A stretch of DNA of 64,000 nucleotides from JAEUSG01 sp964590225. GTDB lineage: Bacteria; Fibrobacterota; OXYB2-FULL-49-7; JAEUSG01. Made by a program: the position numbers and the translations under genes. The notes under the pieces are model-generated. The model did not search any database, had not been told where the DNA came from, and worked only from the letters and a program-made list of their open reading frames with translations. Positions 53,050-61,869 of the stretch are shown one piece after another. The stretch spans positions 1 through 64,000 of the forward strand of contig CAZPWS010000012.1 in the NCBI GenBank assembly GCA_964590225.1, read 5' to 3'. Numbering within the stretch: position 1 is the first letter of the stretch; every line of letters begins with the position of its first letter.

Positions 53050-53867
53050 AAACGATCATGTTTTTTTTCATTAGTGCGCTTCTCATTATTGTCACCCCTT
53101 CTTTTTCGCTCTCATTGACTATGCTCAAGGGGGCAGATGAAAATTTCTCGCTCCCTTCAAGTAGATTTAATAGTTCAATTTTTGTCGGAAACTATTCCGA
53201 CGAGGCGCATAAAAGCGGAGCGCTTCTTACAACACTTCGAACTGGATTTGATCTTCCTTTCTTTAGTGTTATTGGTACAAACATAAGAGAGTTGAGTTTT
53301 GGCATTGCACCACTTGTCCACATGTATCTTTTCCCAAAGAATTCATCTTTTCATGTTGATAATTTTTTTGTAATACTACCATTTTATCTGGCTACTTGCT
53401 GTAATGAAAATACAACATTGCGCTTATATCCACTCTATCATATATCTGCCCATCTTTCTGATGGAGCAATTGTTGACATAAAGACCGAGAGGAAAAAGGT
53501 AAGCAACGAGATGCTGTTTATTACACTATCAAGAAAGGTTCACAAGTCATTGGAATGCATGGTGGGAGGTGGCTGGTATTATCATGATATTGCAGATGAC
53601 CCTATGTCGTTCAGGCTGGAAATATCATCTTTATATGAATATCCAATGTTGAATAATTTGGGTCTCTATTGTCGTGCAGATGGTGAGGCGATATCGTTTG
53701 AATCGGCAACTCGTATTGGAGGAACTTTATCTGTGGGATTGCGATTTCATGGAAGAGAAAGAAGAAAACCCAATATTGCCTTGGTCTTTTTTAATAAACC
53801 GCATCAGGGACAGTACTATTTTGGCGATGAAAAGGGTGTTGGAGCACAAATGGAACTTGAGCTGTGA
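53046..53867 (+). CDS. Envelope protein, DUF1207-like outer-membrane type
   Basis: This 273-aa protein has a signal peptide (about 1-22). The mature part is amphipathic strands with aromatic ends (ELSFGIAPLVHMYLFPKNS, ECMVGGGWYYHDI, GLYCRADGEA, GGTLSVGLRFHGRE) and closes QGQYYFGDEKGVGAQMELEL, as expected for a small outer-membrane barrel. RLYPLYHISAHLSDG resembles a landmark of DUF1207 proteins; this is by eye. Its function is unknown. It is coupled by ATGA overlaps to the amidase and the GT39 gene. Confidence 0.55.
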   Translation: MKTIMFFFISALLIIVTPSFSLSLTMLKGADENFSLPSSRFNSSIFVGNYSDEAHKSGALLTTLRTGFDLPFFSVIGTNIRELSFGIAPLVHMYLFPKNSSFHVDNFFVILPFYLATCCNENTTLRLYPLYHISAHLSDGAIVDIKTERKKVSNEMLFITLSRKVHKSLECMVGGGWYYHDIADDPMSFRLEISSLYEYPMLNNLGLYCRADGEAISFESATRIGGTLSVGLRFHGRERRKPNIALVFFNKPHQGQYYFGDEKGVGAQMELEL

Positions 53868-55348
53868 AAATTCCTGTTAAAGTCTGGATTATTGTTGCGT
53901 TGATAACGGTAGCGAGGGCTTTTTACTCTTTCAATATCTCTCTTGTGCCGGATGAGGCATATTACTGGGATTGGACAAGGTTTTTATCGACTGGCTTTTT
54001 TGACCATCCACCCATGGTTGCGCTTATTGCGCGCTTTTTTGCACTTTTCACCGGAGGGACAGTTATAACTGTCAAGCTTGTTCCATTACTTGCCAACTTG
54101 GGTGTAACAGTATTCATGCTGCTTCTGGCCAAGGAGTATTGTCGGAAAACCTCCTCTTTTTATCTTGCGCTCGCAGTGCTTAATGGCACGCTCCTGTTTG
54201 GTGTTGTGTTACTGCTATTAACGCCGGATGCCCCCCAGATGCTTTTTTGGTCAGCTGGTTTGTATGTGGGATATATTGTTTTTTTTAAGAAGTCGAAAAT
54301 TGCATGGTTGATATTGGGAGTAATATGCGGTTTAGGTTTATTGTCCAAATATATTTTTATACTTTTTATTGGCTCTCTGTTTCTCTTCATGCTTTTTGAT
54401 CGCGCTGCAAGGAAGTTTTTTACTACTCCATATCCATATCTCTCTCTCCTCATAGCTTTTCTCGTTTTCTTACCTAATATATTGTGGAATGCATCGCACG
54501 GTTATGTTTCATATCTGTTCCAGATAGAACATGGGCTTGGTTCACAAAGCTGGCCTGGTTTCAAATATTTCTGGGAGTATATTGGGGGACAGACCGGACT
54601 TTTAAGCCCCATCCTCTGGTTCATGATGGTTTATATTGCGATTATAACAGTTGTAAAACAGCGAAATACTTCTCGCATGCTTTTTCTTCTCTCGTTTTTT
54701 ATTGTGCCCGTACTGTTTTTCACATATTCCAGTATATCGAAAAAGGTTGAGGCCAATTGGGCTGCTCCGGCATATCTCGCAGGAACCCTGCTGTTGCTGA
54801 TCTGGTGGGAGGCGTTAACAGCAGAACAGGTGTGGGCGCGAAGAATCACTATAATCGCAGTAGTTATCAGTTTAGTTTTAACTTTTGTTGTTTATGTTCA
54901 TATAATTTGCCCTTTTGTACCTCTAAAACCTAATAGGGATACTACGGCACAAATGCGTGGCTGGGAGGAGTTTGGGAAGAGGGTTGGCGATGTTAGAAAA
55001 AGGATAGATCCCACTGGTAAAAGAATGCTTTCGGCAAACCGCTATCAGCTTGCTGCGATAATGGCATTTCATGTTCCAGGGCAGCCACGCACCCGCGCTC
55101 TTAATCTATGCTCAAGGTTGAACCACTATTCTCTGCTTTCACTGCCAGAAACTGATCAAGAAATTCCTCTTCTTTTTGTTAATCCAGGACTTCCAGACAA
55201 TTTGTCGCAGTGCATACAGGACAATATTGACTCCCTTATTGCTGTTGACACCATAGCAATAAAAAAGTATAAAACCGAAGAGGCATATACTATATACACA
55301 GGTAGAATAAGTCGCGAAACGCTATTTAAAAAGACACGAATAGAATGA
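53864..55348 (+). CDS. GT39/ArnT-like membrane glycosyltransferase
   Basis: This 494-aa protein has about 11 membrane segments. The first periplasmic loop has LVPDEAYYWDWTRFLSTGFFDHPPM, matching the DE..Y..W...DHPP motif of PMT_2/ArnT-type transferases; the Asp-Glu pair is the metal/catalytic site. These enzymes take a sugar from a polyprenyl-phosphate donor and attach it to a periplasmic acceptor such as lipid A, a glycan or a protein. The acceptor is not known here. A GtrA-like flippase at the end of the same operon fits with supplying the lipid-linked donor. Confidence 0.85.
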   Translation: MKIPVKVWIIVALITVARAFYSFNISLVPDEAYYWDWTRFLSTGFFDHPPMVALIARFFALFTGGTVITVKLVPLLANLGVTVFMLLLAKEYCRKTSSFYLALAVLNGTLLFGVVLLLLTPDAPQMLFWSAGLYVGYIVFFKKSKIAWLILGVICGLGLLSKYIFILFIGSLFLFMLFDRAARKFFTTPYPYLSLLIAFLVFLPNILWNASHGYVSYLFQIEHGLGSQSWPGFKYFWEYIGGQTGLLSPILWFMMVYIAIITVVKQRNTSRMLFLLSFFIVPVLFFTYSSISKKVEANWAAPAYLAGTLLLLIWWEALTAEQVWARRITIIAVVISLVLTFVVYVHIICPFVPLKPNRDTTAQMRGWEEFGKRVGDVRKRIDPTGKRMLSANRYQLAAIMAFHVPGQPRTRALNLCSRLNHYSLLSLPETDQEIPLLFVNPGLPDNLSQCIQDNIDSLIAVDTIAIKKYKTEEAYTIYTGRISRETLFKKTRIE

Positions 55349-56367
55349 CGACAATAATAAAAGCCACTGTTTTCATGTCTTTTTTTGTATTAAATATTTT
55401 GGCCGGTATAATACCTGCATGGAATGCTTCATATTATGGCATCCTTGAGAACCGTGAGTTTGCTAACCTGCCTAAAAAATCAGAGACGATGTTTTTGGGC
55501 TATCTATCGGCAAATGGTTCTTTGTCCGACAAGAGTAATATTAACGGGATTAATGCAGGAGTCTCTCTTTTGCACGAATTTGGTAGTACAATAGACAAAG
55601 ATGTATTGTTCCCGTCGATATACTATAAGTACTGTGGCGAACTTTTTAGTTTTCACTTTGGTTTGCTTCCGAGAAGCCTCTTAATGGCACCACCAAGACT
55701 TGTTCTTGACGACTCGATTCGTTATTACAGACCAAATATAGAAGGGGTTGCAATTACCTTCTCGCATAAAACTATAGAGCAACAATTTGTTATCGACTGG
55801 CTCAGCAGGCAGACAACAGTGAAATATGAGCAGTTTTCTTTGAGGCAAAATGGTTGTATAATTATGCCTCTGCAAGCGTTACAGCTTTATATTAAGCACG
55901 ATTTCCACTACTGGCATTTTGCTGGGCGCAACATCATGCCGCAGGATCCGCTTCGTGATGAATATGGTTTTCATGCTATTGTTGGAGCAGCAAAAAGGGG
56001 CGGGGGCTTTATTGACTCTATGTGCATTGGCATCGGTACCGATGTGTCTGGAGTTCGGACACGGGGGTTAGAGCCGTGGAATATCCCCTCTGGGTTTGCA
56101 TGCGAAGCTACTGCTATTGTAGGGAAATTTGGTGTCCTTGTAGAGGCATATAAAGGAAGTGCCCACACGCTAACCTTTGGCGACAGATTGTACGCGCAGG
56201 ATTGGTATGTTAGAAGCGATATTCTGTTTACGCCAATACAAAACAGTTTTTGTGACGCCCGTTTTGCTTGGAGTTTGCATAATTCACCGGCAGGCTTAAA
56301 CCATTCACAATCCTTTGAATTATCTTGCTTGTTTGGTTCCCACAAAAACAAAAGAGAAACTCAATGA
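55345..56367 (+). CDS. Envelope protein of unknown family, probable outer-membrane barrel
   Basis: This 340-aa protein has a signal peptide (about 1-22). The body has alternating short strands with aromatic girdles (LFPSIYYKYCGELFSFHFGLLPR, LQLYIKHDFHYWHFAG, FACEATAIVGKFGVLVEAYKG) and ends in a strand-like FELSCLFG. The layout suggests a porin-like or capsule-assembly-like barrel. I do not recognise the family. It starts with an ATGA overlap after the GT39 gene and its stop overlaps the GtrA start, so stoichiometric expression with both is likely. Confidence 0.55.
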   Translation: MTTIIKATVFMSFFVLNILAGIIPAWNASYYGILENREFANLPKKSETMFLGYLSANGSLSDKSNINGINAGVSLLHEFGSTIDKDVLFPSIYYKYCGELFSFHFGLLPRSLLMAPPRLVLDDSIRYYRPNIEGVAITFSHKTIEQQFVIDWLSRQTTVKYEQFSLRQNGCIIMPLQALQLYIKHDFHYWHFAGRNIMPQDPLRDEYGFHAIVGAAKRGGGFIDSMCIGIGTDVSGVRTRGLEPWNIPSGFACEATAIVGKFGVLVEAYKGSAHTLTFGDRLYAQDWYVRSDILFTPIQNSFCDARFAWSLHNSPAGLNHSQSFELSCLFGSHKNKRETQ

Positions 56368-56822
56368 TCAATCAGCTGTTTATTATTAAAGAGATGTTTT
56401 CAAGCTTCAAGCGGGGAGCGTCCTCCCGTTTTATCCGCTTTTGCGTGGTTGGTGGTAGTGGTGTATTAGTCAACAATGGCGTATTATGGTTTCTTGTTGA
56501 TTTAGTCAAGGTCTCGAAGCCGTATTTTTATCTCTGTTCTTTTATTGCCATTGAGATTTCAATTATAACTAATTTTTTGCTTAATGACTATTACACATGG
56601 TTTGACAGACGAAGCGGCAGCTTCTTTAACAGGTTGTTGCGATATAACCTCTCCTCTCTTGTAAGCTCACTCGCGGTAAATATGACCGTCCTTGCATTAT
56701 GCAAAGAGGTGTTTGGATTACCATATCTTTTCGCTAATCTGATAGGAATCGGATGCGGTACTGTAAGCAATTTTACAATAAACTCTATATGGACTTACGG
56801 AGTACGGCGAGAGCAAAAGTAA
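56364..56822 (+). CDS. GtrA-like small membrane protein (putative lipid-linked sugar flippase)
   Basis: This 152-aa protein starts at the ATG at 56364 overlapping the previous stop; an upstream start at 56325 would run through that gene. Four membrane helices follow FIRFCVVGGSGVLVNNGVLWFL, the signature first helix of the GtrA/DPMS family, then FIAIEISIITNFLLNDYYTW and a C-terminal SNFTINSIWTYG. Family members are thought to move polyprenyl-phosphate sugars across the inner membrane. It is the last gene of the six-gene coupled operon, and no GtrB-type synthase is adjacent. Confidence 0.85.
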   Translation: MINQLFIIKEMFSSFKRGASSRFIRFCVVGGSGVLVNNGVLWFLVDLVKVSKPYFYLCSFIAIEISIITNFLLNDYYTWFDRRSGSFFNRLLRYNLSSLVSSLAVNMTVLALCKEVFGLPYLFANLIGIGCGTVSNFTINSIWTYGVRREQK

Positions 56823-56913
56823 AAAAACTTAAAGATAGTGTTCATAATAGCTAATTGCTGTTGAATACAACATTTAATACTTATACCTTTTACCTGTGGG
56901 CCAGCGTAGAACA

Positions 56914-57930
56914 ATGAGACATAAGATTATATTTTACTTGATACTTGGTTTGGCTTTCGGTTGTTTCTCCGAAAAGCAGGTTACAGTTAAAAAGGATCGA
57001 GCCATGTCAAAGCAGAATCTAAAAAGCCAACTTACCGAAATTCAGTACAATGTCACACAGCTTTGTGGTACCGAGCCTCCGTTTAACAATGCCTATTGGG
57101 ATAACCATGAAGCTGGACTTTATGTTGACATAGTGTCCGGAGAGCCACTTTTCTCCTCAATCGATAAATTTAATTCCGGAACAGGTTGGCCCAGTTTTAC
57201 AAAAACGCTTCTCCAATCTTCAGTTACTACTCACACCGATACCTCTCACGACATGAATCGCATAGAAGTAAAGAGCAGCCAGGCAGTATCGCATCTTGGC
57301 CATTTGTTCAACGACGGTCCTGCTCCTTCAGGCTTCCGATATTGTATAAACTCCGCTTCTCTTGATTTTATCCCAATCAATAAGCTTGTCCCGACAGGGT
57401 ATGGCCACTACTTATATCTATTTGAAAAAGATCACCCTAAAACAGAAACCGCCATATTCGCCGGAGGCTGCTTTTGGGGAGTTGAAAAGTTATTCGAAAA
57501 AGTTGCCGGTGTAATTGATGCTGAATCAGGATATATCGGCGGAAACACCAAAAATCCCGACTACGAAAGCGTCTGTTCCGGAGTTACGGGCCACGCCGAA
57601 GCGGTAAAAATTATTTTTGATCCAGCAATTGTTGCATACACGGAACTTCTCGAACTCTTTTTCAGGATGCACGACCCTACAGTAAAAAACAGACAGCATA
57701 ACGATATCGGAACACAATACCGCTCGGCGATTTTTTGTGTAAGTGATTCACAGTTTGAGCAGGCGGCAGCAATGCGTGAGAGATTCAACAAAGAGAGCAC
57801 ATTTAAGAAGAACGCAGTTACCGAAATTGTACCTGCCGGTCCCTTTTACAAGGCAGAAGATTATCACCAGGACTATCTGCGAAAGAATCCTGGTGGCTAT
57901 TTCTGTCATGTGCTCAGAGAAAAACTTTAA
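56914..57930 (+). CDS. msrAB: MsrB-MsrA fusion lipoprotein (methionine sulfoxide reductase)
   Basis: This 338-aa protein starts at the ATG at 56914; a GTG at 56896 would lengthen the signal. The lipobox is LAFGC (Cys17). MsrB comes first (about 38-160: KFNSGTGWPSF, catalytic C144 in FRYCINSASL; the CxxC zinc pairs are absent). MsrA follows (about 178-335: catalytic C186 in AGGCFWGVE, GYIGG, HAEAVKIIFDP, DIGTQYRS, YHQDYL). It repairs both diastereomers of methionine sulfoxide, here in the periplasm. The B-then-A order is one of two known fusion orders. It is convergent with the LacI operon. Confidence 0.93.
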   Translation: MRHKIIFYLILGLAFGCFSEKQVTVKKDRAMSKQNLKSQLTEIQYNVTQLCGTEPPFNNAYWDNHEAGLYVDIVSGEPLFSSIDKFNSGTGWPSFTKTLLQSSVTTHTDTSHDMNRIEVKSSQAVSHLGHLFNDGPAPSGFRYCINSASLDFIPINKLVPTGYGHYLYLFEKDHPKTETAIFAGGCFWGVEKLFEKVAGVIDAESGYIGGNTKNPDYESVCSGVTGHAEAVKIIFDPAIVAYTELLELFFRMHDPTVKNRQHNDIGTQYRSAIFCVSDSQFEQAAAMRERFNKESTFKKNAVTEIVPAGPFYKAEDYHQDYLRKNPGGYFCHVLREKL

Positions 57931-57948
57931 TATACCTCCGGCTATCAA

Positions 57949-58953
57949 TCAGGCACTTTCACGATGAATTAATCGTGAGGGAACACGGATGCTTTTTACG
58001 CTCTTTCCGTCAATTAGATCAATTAATCGCTCTGTAGCGGCTTTAGCGATCTCTTCAAAGGGATTTTCTATAGTGGTTATTTTGGGTGATATTAAAGTTG
58101 ATAAAAACTGGTCATCAAAGCCGATAATCATGACATCCTCAGGCACTTTGATTCCTCGAGTATTTAATCCTTCTATAAGACCAAATGCCATTCTGTCATT
58201 TGCGCATATAATCGCGTCAGGTACCGAATCTTCTCTTATTTGCCGAGCGACACGAAGCCCACTTGTTCGGGAAAAATCACCATTAAACTTTTCAATGCAT
58301 TTAAAACGCATCTGCTTTACCAAGTTATCAAATATCGTTTCTCTGTCAAGCGTATCTCTGTATTCTCTGTTGCCGGAAACAAATGAGATGGTTCGTACTC
58401 CTTTTTCCTTAAGATGCGTAAAGGCTTGCAACATACCTGGATTTGAATCGCATTCGGCAAAAAGATAAGGTTTATTCGGGAAATAGTTATGGATAAGAAT
58501 AAAGGGAATTTTATGTTCATAAAGCTGCGCGAACCGTTTGTCGCTAGTTTTGGTGCTTAGCATTAGAAGACCGTCAACTGCTCTTGACTTAACTCGCTGT
58601 TCAAGTTCGTTGGAAGAGAGACCGGTATCAGCAATAACGCTAACTGAATATCCCTTTGTTTCGGCTGTTGATACCATTCCATAGATCATTCTGCCGAAAT
58701 ATTCACTTACGACTGTTCTATTATTAAGAGGAACAACAGCTCCTATCTGATAGCTTTTTCCTGAATAATGGCTTTTTCCAATAATTGAAGGCACATATCC
58801 CATTTTCATGGCCAGTGCCTCAATTTTCTCCCTTGTTGACAAAGAGATTAGCGGATTACCAGAAAGCGCCCTCGATACCGTCGATGGAGAAACCCCTGCA
58901 GCCTTCGCTACGCTATCTCTATTCGCCTTGTCGTCATTCTGCAAACGCGGCAT
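57949..58953 (-). CDS. LacI-family transcriptional regulator
   Basis: This 334-aa protein starts at the ATG at 58953, preceded by ggaaaggg and overlapping the end of the upstream gene by 20 nt. The N-terminal HTH and hinge (about 12-60: DSVAKAAGVSPSTVSRAL, REKIEALAMKMGYVPS) are followed by a periplasmic-binding-like effector domain (IGAVVPLNNR, PFILIHNY, DAIICANDRMAFGLIEGL, VMIIGFDDQFLSTLISP). It is the last gene of the sugar operon. Two palindromes at the operon promoter have the form expected for this family, so it probably represses its own operon until a sugar-derived effector binds. Confidence 0.92.
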   Translation of the reverse strand: MPRLQNDDKANRDSVAKAAGVSPSTVSRALSGNPLISLSTREKIEALAMKMGYVPSIIGKSHYSGKSYQIGAVVPLNNRTVVSEYFGRMIYGMVSTAETKGYSVSVIADTGLSSNELEQRVKSRAVDGLLMLSTKTSDKRFAQLYEHKIPFILIHNYFPNKPYLFAECDSNPGMLQAFTHLKEKGVRTISFVSGNREYRDTLDRETIFDNLVKQMRFKCIEKFNGDFSRTSGLRVARQIREDSVPDAIICANDRMAFGLIEGLNTRGIKVPEDVMIIGFDDQFLSTLISPKITTIENPFEEIAKAATERLIDLIDGKSVKSIRVPSRLIHRESA

Positions 58954-59926
58954 CAAAGGCCCTTTCCGATGGCTCAAAATCAATCTGTTTAACATAGGCA
59001 CAAGCCTCTTTGGCCCCTTTTTCCCGTTCCATTCCTGAATCTTCCCATTCGACTGAAAGAGGTCCTATATAACCAATTCTGTTCAGTGCCCGTATTATCT
59101 CTTCAAAATTTATTTTTCCTCTACCAAGTGAACGGAAATTCCATCCCCGTTTGTGATCGCCAAAATCGAGATGTGAACCCAAAATGCCCTCTCGTCCATT
59201 CAGCGTAACAATTGCATCCTTCATGTGAACATGATAAATGCGATCGGGGAAAGTATTAATAAATTCAACAGGGTTAATTCCCTGCCAAAAAAGGTGAGAG
59301 GGATCGAAATTAAAGCCAAACTCCTTTCTTCCTTTGATTGCGTCAAGCGCCATCTCCGCGGTAAAAATATCAAATGCTATTTCCGTAGGATGAACCTCAA
59401 GCGCGAAACGGACACCGCAATCGGCGAAAATATCAAGTATTGGATTCCATGTTTCGGCAAAAAAACGATACCCATCTTTAATAGTGTTGGTTGAAACGGG
59501 AGGGAAGGAGTAGAGATAGTGCCATATAGGCGAACCAGTAAAACCGCAAACAGTATCAATACCAAGGTTTCTTGCTGTTAAAGCACTATTTTTCATTGAC
59601 TCTATTGCCCACTCCCGTTTTTTTTCTGGACTGCCGTGGCGCGATACTGGTGCGAAAGCGTCAGAGCGATCATCATTGTTGGGATCGCATACAAGCTGCC
59701 CAGCAAGATGGTTCGATATAGCGTGAACAGAAAGACCATTCTGCTGAAGGAGCGCCTTTTTTTCTTCGCAATAGGACAAACTATGCGCCCCCTTAAAAAC
59801 ATCAATGTGGTCACCCCAGCATGCAAGCTCAAGTCCGTCATAACCAAATAATTTTGCCTTCTTACAAAGAGAGTCAATCGGCAGATCAGCCCATTGTCCC
59901 GTAAAAAGAGTTACTTTTCGTGACAT
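58934..59926 (-). CDS. Sugar phosphate isomerase/epimerase (xylose-isomerase-like TIM barrel)
   Basis: This 330-aa protein has an RBS aaggag before the ATG. The AP-endonuclease-2 type TIM barrel has GYDGLELACWGDHIDV, VHAISNHLAGQLVCDP, VCGFTGSPIWHYL, FALEVHPTEIAFD, FNFDPSHLFWQGI and HVHMKDAIVTLNG, with the metal-binding Glu, Asp and His positions visible. By family it interconverts keto- and aldo-sugars or inositol derivatives. It sits after a Gfo/Idh/MocA dehydrogenase, the usual pairing in inositol and oxidised-sugar catabolism. Confidence 0.87.
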   Translation of the reverse strand: MSRKVTLFTGQWADLPIDSLCKKAKLFGYDGLELACWGDHIDVFKGAHSLSYCEEKKALLQQNGLSVHAISNHLAGQLVCDPNNDDRSDAFAPVSRHGSPEKKREWAIESMKNSALTARNLGIDTVCGFTGSPIWHYLYSFPPVSTNTIKDGYRFFAETWNPILDIFADCGVRFALEVHPTEIAFDIFTAEMALDAIKGRKEFGFNFDPSHLFWQGINPVEFINTFPDRIYHVHMKDAIVTLNGREGILGSHLDFGDHKRGWNFRSLGRGKINFEEIIRALNRIGYIGPLSVEWEDSGMEREKGAKEACAYVKQIDFEPSERAFDAAFAE

Positions 59927-59935
59927 TTTTTCTCC

Positions 59936-61084
59936 TTAAACTTTAACCCATTGAGCAGTCTTATTGCTTTCTACGATTTTTTCGCATAAAACAAGCTCTC
60001 TTAAGCCGTCTTCGAAAGAGGCGTAGCAGTGTGGGAATTTATTTATCCCGAGTATATCACCATAGAAATCAGCATAAAGCTGTTTAAGCGTGTCAGGAAA
60101 GCCCTCTGCATGTCCGCCGGGGTATGATGTTCTTGATGAGGCTTCGCTGTCAAGAAGGGCTGGATCACGCATAAGAAGCCCATTTGCACCACCTCTTCTA
60201 CCTATTAAAAGCTCATTTGGATTCTCAGAATCAAATGAAAGCGAGCTTTGCGAAGCGTCAATTTCAAAATAAAGTCTATTTTTTCTTCCGGCAGAAATTT
60301 GACTAACTGTTAGCGAACCCTTGCTTCCGTTATCGAATCGAAGTAGGATAGAAGCAAAATCTTCAGTCGATATGTCGAAGGTTTCATATTGAGCAACTTC
60401 TCGATTGTCGGAAGCGAATGTTGTATTATCCTGATGGACTGCTTTTTTTCTTTTTTTGTGTGCCGTAGAAAAATCGGCCATTACTTCGACAATTTTAAGA
60501 CCGCTTATGTGTTCTATCATATCCATCCAGTGCGAGCCGATGTCAGCCACAGCACGGGAGTCGCCAGAAAAACGGGGCTCAAGTCTCCAGTTGTAATCAG
60601 TGTCAAGCAGTAGCCAGTCCTGTAAGTATGAACCATGAATGGAAAATAATTGTCCAATTTCTCCCTTCTTGACCATTTGTCGCACTTGCTGAACAAGTGG
60701 ATAATAGCGAAGATTGAAATTAACGCAATTTTTTAAACCCATTAATTTAGCCGTTCTGACTAATTCCGCAGCTTCACTGCTTTTTGTTGCAAGGGGCTTT
60801 TCGCAAACAACATGCTTTTTTCCTACCAAGGCAGCCTTAACCATTTCAAAGTGCAAATAATTAGGCGTACATACATGTACTGCTTCGACAGATTTATTGT
60901 TGATCAATTCCTGATAATTATGGTAGAAATTTTCTATACCATATTTTGAGGCAATATTTCGGCCGATTTTTTCATTTTGATCTGACACAGCAATTATATC
61001 AACCAAACCTGTTCTTCTAAGGCCTTCAATATGAGCTGGCCCAATGAACCCAAGTCCAATTATTCCAACTCTGACCTTTGCCAT
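59936..61084 (-). CDS. Gfo/Idh/MocA-family sugar dehydrogenase
   Basis: This 382-aa protein starts at the ATG at 61084, 1 nt after the stop of the upstream gene. The NAD(P)-binding motif VGIIGLGFIGPAH lies at the N-terminus and the catalytic region CEKPLATKS at about 94-102. Further elements are NLRYYPLVQQVR, ADIGSHWMDMIEHISG and DNGSKGSLTVSQ. It probably oxidises a sugar or inositol at a secondary alcohol. The position between two isomerase/epimerase genes suggests an oxidation, epimerisation and reduction route. Confidence 0.9.
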   Translation of the reverse strand: MAKVRVGIIGLGFIGPAHIEGLRRTGLVDIIAVSDQNEKIGRNIASKYGIENFYHNYQELINNKSVEAVHVCTPNYLHFEMVKAALVGKKHVVCEKPLATKSSEAAELVRTAKLMGLKNCVNFNLRYYPLVQQVRQMVKKGEIGQLFSIHGSYLQDWLLLDTDYNWRLEPRFSGDSRAVADIGSHWMDMIEHISGLKIVEVMADFSTAHKKRKKAVHQDNTTFASDNREVAQYETFDISTEDFASILLRFDNGSKGSLTVSQISAGRKNRLYFEIDASQSSLSFDSENPNELLIGRRGGANGLLMRDPALLDSEASSRTSYPGGHAEGFPDTLKQLYADFYGDILGINKFPHCYASFEDGLRELVLCEKIVESNKTAQWVKV

Positions 61085-61085
61085 A

Positions 61086-61841
61086 TTACTCAACCCCCCA
61101 CGATTTAAGATTGTCCAGAGAAATTTTTACTGATTCAAATGGGTTCCTCTCTCCGCAGTTATCTTGTTCAACAATCCAATGTTTCGTGCCCGCAAATTCG
61201 CATGCCTCCATGATTGATTTCCAGGGCAGATTACCTTCGCCAACCTCGGCCATTGTGACCTGATCATTTTTTATTGTGAAATCTTTGAAGTGAACCTCAT
61301 TTATTCGCCCTTTGAATTTTTTTATATACTCTACGGGTGATACGCCTCCATATTGTGCCCAAAAAACATCAAGTTCCATACTGAGGTCTGGTACATTTGC
61401 AAATAAGTAATCAAGAGCGACAGAATCAAAGAGCTTTTCAAATTCAAATTTGTGGTTGTGATATCCTAATCTTAATCCCTCTTTTGTAAATGCTTTTGCC
61501 CATCCATTGAGTTTTGGAATTGATGCTTCATACCCTTCTTTACTGCGAAATTCGCCAGGTAGCGCCCCGATAGCGGCCGATTTTGTTCCAAGAATCTTCA
61601 TTTTTGAAAATATATCAGCAAGGCCTTTTTCGAGATTATTTATGCCAATATGCATGGATATGCATTCGAGCCCGTTACTGTCAAGAATGCTTTTTAATTT
61701 TTCAGTATCAATTGGCCCAACTCCAGCAATTTCTACCGCTCTATATCCGATATCTGCAACTTTCTTTAGTGTAGCTGCGATATCTTCTTCAGTTTTAAGA
61801 AAGTCTCTTAGTGTGTACAATTGTAATGCTATTTTTGACAT
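61086..61841 (-). CDS. Sugar phosphate isomerase/epimerase (short TIM barrel)
   Basis: This 251-aa protein has an RBS aaaggaag before the ATG. The TIM barrel has IALQLYTLRDFL, GYRAVEIAGVGP, ECISMHIGI, LGYHNHKFEFE, MELDVFWAQYGG and EVHFKDFTI, ending in VGEGNLPWKSI and HWIVEQDN. Glu, Asp and His metal ligands are in place. It is shorter than and only distantly related to the isomerase at 58934, so the two likely act on different intermediates. It is the second gene of the LacI-controlled operon. Confidence 0.88.
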   Translation of the reverse strand: MSKIALQLYTLRDFLKTEEDIAATLKKVADIGYRAVEIAGVGPIDTEKLKSILDSNGLECISMHIGINNLEKGLADIFSKMKILGTKSAAIGALPGEFRSKEGYEASIPKLNGWAKAFTKEGLRLGYHNHKFEFEKLFDSVALDYLFANVPDLSMELDVFWAQYGGVSPVEYIKKFKGRINEVHFKDFTIKNDQVTMAEVGEGNLPWKSIMEACEFAGTKHWIVEQDNCGERNPFESVKISLDNLKSWGVE

Positions 61842-61869
61842 GATATGCTTCCTTTTTAGTTAATAGTTA

